Of a stretch of 64,000 nt of DNA, positions 58,509 to 64,000 are shown in pieces. Position numbers and translations under genes: made by a program. This DNA comes from Byssochlamys sp. IMV 00236 (lineage: Eukaryota; Ascomycota; Eurotiomycetes; Eurotiales; Thermoascaceae), in assembly GCA_001931875.2 (NCBI GenBank), contig MSJH02000637.1:124001-188000 (forward strand). Reading direction: 5' to 3'. Every line of letters starts with the position of its first letter. Positions within the stretch are counted from its first letter, which is position 1. The notes beneath the pieces were generated by a model. The model made no database searches and was not told where the DNA came from. It worked only from the letters and a program-made list of their open reading frames with translations.

Positions 58509-60206
58509 TCATTCCTCCTCCGAATCGAGCGTGGTCTTCGGAACATACGGTAATTTGACTGACCAAATGGCCCACGCGACAATGACGAAGAGAATTGTCC
58601 CGACCATCCAGGCCAATCCGACCCAGAAGCCGCCCAATTTGAGACCCCATTGGAAGAAAGCGGTAATGATAGGGCTGGCGAGGATCATACCGAGAGCCTG
58701 GATGATCTCGATGATGGTGTATAGCCTTGCGGTCTGGTCGCGTTGGATCATGGTTGTGATTATCGACCGTGTTGCATATACGAAACCTTGCCCGAGAGTC
58801 TGGATGACCAGGCAGGTGATCATCAGCGGCGCTGTCGGGGAGAGACCGATACCAAGGGTCCCGACAAGAAGACACACGATGCTGCTCTTGGTGAGGATCA
58901 AGTCCTTCTGTCGGCTGTCCACGCCACGGTACTTCATCAGATACCAGGAAACGGCAGGCAATCCCGCCACGAAGAGGACTACGGTCAGGATAGATTTCAA
59001 GGACGTCAGCAGGTTGGCCCGCGCGATAGTCCAGCCGTACCGGAGCGAAACGTACTGGACGAGGAACCAGGACGTTCCGCGACTGAGCTTGTAAACCAGG
59101 AAAGCAGACAAAAGCAAGAGAACCTGCTTATCTGCAGTTATGAAGCTATAGGGAGCAACTATCGACTTGACCCGAGCCCAGGATCTGCGCAGCAACGTGT
59201 TCCTTCCAAAGAGTCGGCCATAGTTTCGGGGAGCTTCGACCTCGACCTCGTCCTCGTCCTCTTGTCTGTTGAAATCGGACATCTCGTTGGCCGAAGTAGG
59301 GAACGCGTTCTTTGTCTCCGGGAGAGAAAGCGCAGCGAAGATGCCGCCCAGCATAATTCCCCAACCGAGGAGCATCGGAATCCACGGATTCAACTGCATG
59401 AGCCAGGAACTGATCATGCTGGAAATGAACTCGGAACCCATGACGGCGACTCCGAATTGGAAGAACACGGTGGCTCTGCTGGATATTAGCCTACTGAAAG
59501 ATTATAATCGTGTTTCTGTGAAACTGCATACCTCTGAGCGTCTGTGGTCACGTCCGCCATCATGGTCCAAACCAGTGCCGCTGCGACGACCAGGCCACCG
59601 CCCAGCAACCACGCCAGGGAAGAGAACCAGACCGCGCGCAATGGGAACACGTTCGAAAACCACAACACGACCAGGGTGGAGACCATGTTCAGTATGAATC
59701 CGGGGATGCTGAGCAAGATGGTAGGCTTCCGGCCCATCCGGTCCGCCAGAAGTCCGTACGGGATAGCGAGAAAGATACCTATGCGCATATGCTCAGTCTA
59801 CTGGCCCGATGTAAGTCAATTGTATCGGTCACATACTGGTCAAGCCATCAAAGAGCTCTCCGTATCCTTTCACGATGGCCACTTCACTCTGGATCTCCGA
59901 ATTCTTGCACAGCTCCTCGGGGATCTGGCCGCCGTTCCCGATCTTACTCGGATCATGCGCCTGGTAATAATCCCGACAGGCAATGGCCTCATAAATTCGA
60001 GTCGTCGGACCGCTGACCATGGCATTTCCCGTTTCCACGGTGAGAATCATGGCGAAGAGCGTAATGATCAGACGCCAGCGCAATTTCTCGCGCGCGGCGT
60101 TGGCGGCACGGTCATTATAACGAGGCGGCGCAGAGCTCCCTTGCTCTCCTGGGAGGAAGGGCGCATCCTCCTGATCGCGGAGGTCGTCGTTGTGCGCAGC
60201 CTGCAT
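58509..60206 (-). CDS. MFS transporter
   Basis: Three exons (60206-59837, 59778-59532, 59475-58509) give 527 residues. About twelve membrane spans are visible. The classical loop 2-3 motif GLLADRMGRKPTIL is at the start of exon 2. A long charged cytosolic loop (RQEDEDEVEVEAPRNYGR) separates the two halves. The N-terminus is polar (MQAAHNDDLRDQEDAPF). The last splice uses CAG|CAG, so one residue is ambiguous. A further upstream ORF at 60348-60587 might be an extra first exon, but no donor of suitable phase was found. Substrate is unknown. The arrangement resembles fungal MFS transporters of unassigned cargo. Confidence 0.87.
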
Positions 60207-61366
60207 ATTTTCGCGTGCTCGTTCACGTTCCCTGTTGCTCCCGGACCAGACGACTCAATTACTTCCGAGTGGACCGAAGACAATTCAGTCCATGTCTCTC
60301 GTGCGGGTAGTGACGGAAATCCGAGGACAAGAGGCCTGAGGGAATGTTCACTCCGTCCGTTTCTTCCGCAGCTCCAGAAGGATAATAATGAAAAGGTATG
60401 AAGTCAAAAGAGACAGACGTGAAACCGAGAGAGCCGGTAGTTCAGCTGAGCTCAGCAGTTCCTGTTGCTGCGGGGAGACCAATAATGAGGCAGCATCATC
60501 GAAGCTGTTCCCACGACGATCCGTCTGCGGTGCCGTCGATTCCGCAGTTTTCGGTTCCACCAGCGCATTCTCGTCTGGATGATGCATGAAGCAAAGAGTA
60601 TCCGTGCAAGGTGAGAATAGCTTTCGAGAGGTTAGTATTTGACCGTCTTCAAAGTAGACATAACGCGGCCTTCTGCAGAATCTGGCAAGATGAAGAGACT
60701 CTAGAACGAACGACGAGTCTGTAGAAACAGCCCCTCGGCAGCCCTGTGCGATACGTAGACTCGACTTCGTGCGGGGTATAAACGCTTGTCATCTTCTGAA
60801 ATGGGAACTAAAAGAATCCATGGCTATCTTGCTTCAATCCCTGTCGATGGGTTTAACGCTTAAGAAGAAGCCTTGACAGCAAGCGAGTTTCTTCAAGCTT
60901 TCTGGTGCCTCGCCCCTACTTAAGTAGGGACGGCACGCGCCTGGACCATGACGATCTCAAACCCAGTACTGGAGTAGGATTACAGATGGTCTGTTATTTT
61001 ATTTTAACATCTCATGGTGGTCCAATCATATTTGACCGCTCGTACAGGAATACATAGACAAAGAACGATAATCTGGTCTAATTGACACTTGGCTCCCAAT
61101 CGCTACGGTACTGTTTACTTTTCACCATGCATTGTGTTTCAAAATGGCTCCCTCTTCAGCTATCAAGTAGTATGTTCCGAACTGTACCTAACTACAAGGA
61201 AGAAGCACGATCTAGATAAGCGGGACGTGGGTATAATGGAACCAAACTCGAAAACGATGCAGAAGGGGGAGATGGGGAAAGCTAGAGACGGAAAAGACTG
61301 TTTATACAGGGTCCGAGACATAATAATAATGACACATATCGTACTATCATCACCTACTCAGCAGAC
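60207..61366. other. Intergenic region
   Basis: Upstream region of the MFS gene and 3' flank of the FHIP gene. The minus-strand ORF at 60348-60587 is not supported as a gene on its own. Confidence 0.45.
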
Positions 61367-64000
61367 TCATCGCGTGTATCCGGCTTCTTGGAACAGGCTG
61401 CCACGCACTTGCACCAGCGCCGCCAGCTCCAGGATAAACTCATAAAGAATGACCGTGTTGGTCAGCACATGGCCCAGAGTGACCGTCTCCCCAGCGTCCT
61501 GGGCTTTAGACTGCTCTTCCGCAGGTGCTTCGCCGTCGATGCTGGCAGCCTCCGGTTTAACAGGCTGGGGTTCGGAACCTGGTATCGGTTTGTCGACCTG
61601 GAATGGCATAGCAAGACGGCGGCGCAGATCCTCCGCGACGACTGACCGTGAAGCAGACACCCCACGGGACGGGGGCGTACGGACTGACTGTTCCCGCAAC
61701 GGGGAGCCTCCAGCTGCAAACCGGGATGGCGATGCCTCGGAAAGGTCAAACGGTCTGGGGTTTCGCCCCCTTGGCGAAGCAGACTCTACCTCGAAACGTG
61801 CTACGCGCTGCAGCGGCCGTCCATTGGGAGTGCCAATTGGAGGCTCAGACGGTTGTCGAGATCGAATAGGCATTGGCTGTGGCTTTTCGTCCTGGTGCAG
61901 CAGATCACGGCGCGCCGCAACGAGGACATCAAAGTCTGGGATGTCGCGTCGCCAATCCTCGACATGCTTCACTAGACTCTGAAGCCTCCCCGTCACCAAG
62001 GGAACATTCTTCTCCGACCATGTCGGTTCCTTGTACGCGAACTTGATCATGGAAAACGGATCTGTCTCGTTTGGTTGCGATTGCGGCTCCGTGCCCGGCT
62101 CTGGAGATTGCACACTGGAATCCGATGCCGCCTCCGGTCCATACTCATAGTTGGATGGCTTCACGAGAAGCCAGCCGTCAAGTGAGACGAGATTGGACGA
62201 GGCAAGGCTTGTGATCACTTCGGTCAGGGCCAGGTTCACGACAACACTGTTGGTGAAAAAGGAGTCCAGAAGCCGCAGGATCTCCTTCAAGATCGGGTCA
62301 TCGTCCTGGACATCCAAGGGTCGATCGGCTGGTCCATCTGGGAAGTTGCCCACCGACGGGGTCAGGAGGAAGAGACGTGACTCGAGAATGAACGTTGCGT
62401 CCTTCAGGTAGTTCTCGTAAGACTCGTCCAGAGTCGGATCATCAACCATAGTGGTGGCCATGGACAGGAATTGCTGCAATTCCGCGTTCAGTGCACCGAC
62501 TGTCCGTTGCGTCTCCTGGTAGCTGGGAGGACTCGTCTGGATCAGAGAGCCAGCAAAGGAGTGATGCCTCTGCAAGATCACCGCCAGCAGTCGCAGGGTA
62601 GCAATCACAGTTTGTCGATTATGAGACTTGATGCTCATGAGGACCAGATCAACGAGATTGAACAGCGACGGGGAGGGCTTGGCGGCTTCTTCGGCGAAAG
62701 CAGCCAATATATCCAATGACTTTCTACGACTGAGCGACATGCGGACAGGTTGGGTTGGCATACGGGTTGTCTCCGTTATAGGTTCGGGTTCGGATGACGA
62801 TGCGAGCAAGTAATGAAGAATTCGATGGATCAGATAAGGCTGGTCTATCGATTCCAGAATTCGGTACAAATATGTAAGGACGGCGGGTGTGGAGCCGCCG
62901 TCCACATCGGATGATTCGAGCAATGATGGGTAACTGGGAGCAAGTTAGAAAAAGAAAAGGGTTCAGAGTGCACCTAGGAGTGTATCCTTACAGAAGCTGC
63001 TGTAAGAAAAGGATCTGGAAATGGTCCAGCAATGTGTCGTTTACTTCTGCGGATTTACAGTGATCGACGGTATCCTGCCAGAACAGAAGGTACGAGAGGA
63101 ACGAATCCATATGAGCGCCGAGCTGTGGCTGTACCGCAGTCTCCTGGCGCGCATGGTCAGAAAACGCGATTATTGGGGGTACATCTTCGTCCGTCACGGA
63201 AAAGGAGAGAGTTCTGCAAAAGTTAGCACAGGCTGGCCCACGACCTCATAGTCAGCCTGCTACTCACCGGCCCAGTTGACTGTAGAGCGCTCCTAATCCA
63301 GTGGCCATCAGCGTGGCCAAGTCACTCTCGATCAACCACCGTTCCAAAGGCCGCGAGTTGGACGCTGTTTCGATGATATACAGCAAGCCCGTGCGCGCAA
63401 AATCACCTGCTCGACCTTCATGGTGTACATACTCAATCAACAGATAAAAGAGCGGGAAGTCGTCCTTTCTCGTTTCTCCAGCAAATTCCTTCCCTGAGTG
63501 TGTCTGGTCTCCGTCGTCGGAATCTGACCGCTGTTTCGGGACGAACCAGGCGGATAGGATATGAGGCTGCAGACGAATATTGTTGGCCACTCCGAACAAC
63601 AGCTCTATCAACCTGCCTTCGATCTCCTCGCCAGCAGCTACACCTCTGCGGACGAGATCCAGGAGCGCTCGAGCGAAAAGCCGGCTGTCGACAATGCCAT
63701 CGACCTCCGCATCGATCAAGGTGTTAAAGAAGATGGCGGCACTTCGTAGAGTGTCTTCATCGTAGGATGACAGGGCCAGCTTCGTCACCGTCACATAGAT
63801 CTGGGATGTCGAAGCATACGCCAGGCAGGGATGGGGAGCTGGTCCTCGAGACTCGTCACTGAGCACTGTATTCAGACGATCGAGGCAATTGCGCGCGTGA
63901 GCCGTCGCACCCAGCTCGCTGGAGGGAGAATTGCTAGTCCGCCATATTTGCTGGCTCGTCCATCAGCTCAATTGAAAGAACTTCTCCTCGTGGAATCATC
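61367..64000 (-). CDS. FHIP-like (RAI16) subunit of the FHF complex, 3' part
   Basis: Partial gene; the 5' end lies beyond the window. Three main exons are visible: from about 63980 to 63265, a middle exon from about 63217 to 62991, and the last from about 62934 to the stop at 61367. Donors are GTGAGT and GTAAGG, acceptors TGCAG and CCCAG. Family marks are DFARTGLLYIIETASNSRPLERWL, the LATLMATGLGALYSQLG tail of that exon, and DSFLSYLLFWQDTVDHC. The C-terminal part contains further conserved helices (ELQQFLSMATTM) and a disordered Arg/Pro/Ser linker. In Aspergillus nidulans FhipA joins HookA and FTS to couple early endosomes to dynein. The adaptor has no enzymatic activity. Confidence 0.87.

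Noticed and set aside
60348..60587. Possible extra first exon of the MFS gene (79 codons)
   Set aside because: No donor of the phase required by the only plausible acceptors was found. Left out of the model.

Overview
The window looks like nuclear DNA of a filamentous ascomycete, most probably a Eurotiomycete close to Aspergillus. Genes carry many short introns (about 45-95 bp, GT...AG, CTRAC-type branch sites). Genes are compactly spaced on both strands. Several products are typical of this group: sorting nexin Snx41, a LaeA-like methyltransferase, a DUF3632 protein, a GH43 arabinanase and a T1/U2-type secreted ribonuclease. I saw no rRNA, tRNA, CRISPR array or intact transposon. I read the gene models directly from the sequence and joined exons where splice sites and reading phase agree.

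Layout. 0-8.4 kb: a hypothetical membrane protein, a GH43 arabinanase with an unusual N-terminal extension, and a small acidic protein. 8.4-15 kb: a large ubiquitin-specific protease of the Ubp12/USP15 type and an APH-like kinase. 15-18.5 kb: a protein with tandem zinc clusters, bracketed by a 123-bp direct repeat. 18.8-26 kb: Snx41, a one-span membrane protein, a retropepsin-like ORF and a short membrane protein. 26-35 kb: the nine-exon tRNA-methylation scaffold Trm732/THADA facing tim23 across about 400 bp, then an unknown W/D-rich protein. 36-48 kb: a protein kinase, mitochondrial dihydroxy-acid dehydratase, a class-3 lipase, a LaeA-like methyltransferase and a Loa1/Vps66-type acyltransferase. 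49-58.5 kb: looser and more AT-rich accessory DNA with a low-affinity iron transporter (Fet4), a DUF3632 protein, a secreted ribonuclease and a stand-alone VIP1-type inositol pyrophosphate kinase domain. 58.5-64 kb: an MFS transporter and the 3' part of an FHIP gene, whose 5' end lies beyond the window.

Most genes are unrelated housekeeping functions: protein import, branched-chain amino-acid synthesis, endosome traffic, tRNA modification and deubiquitination. They do not form a pathway or an obvious biosynthetic cluster. Points most worth a second look are the VIP1-like kinase without its phosphatase half, the intact single-domain retropepsin-like ORF with a 30-bp tandem repeat just upstream, and the repeat-flanked tandem zinc-cluster gene.
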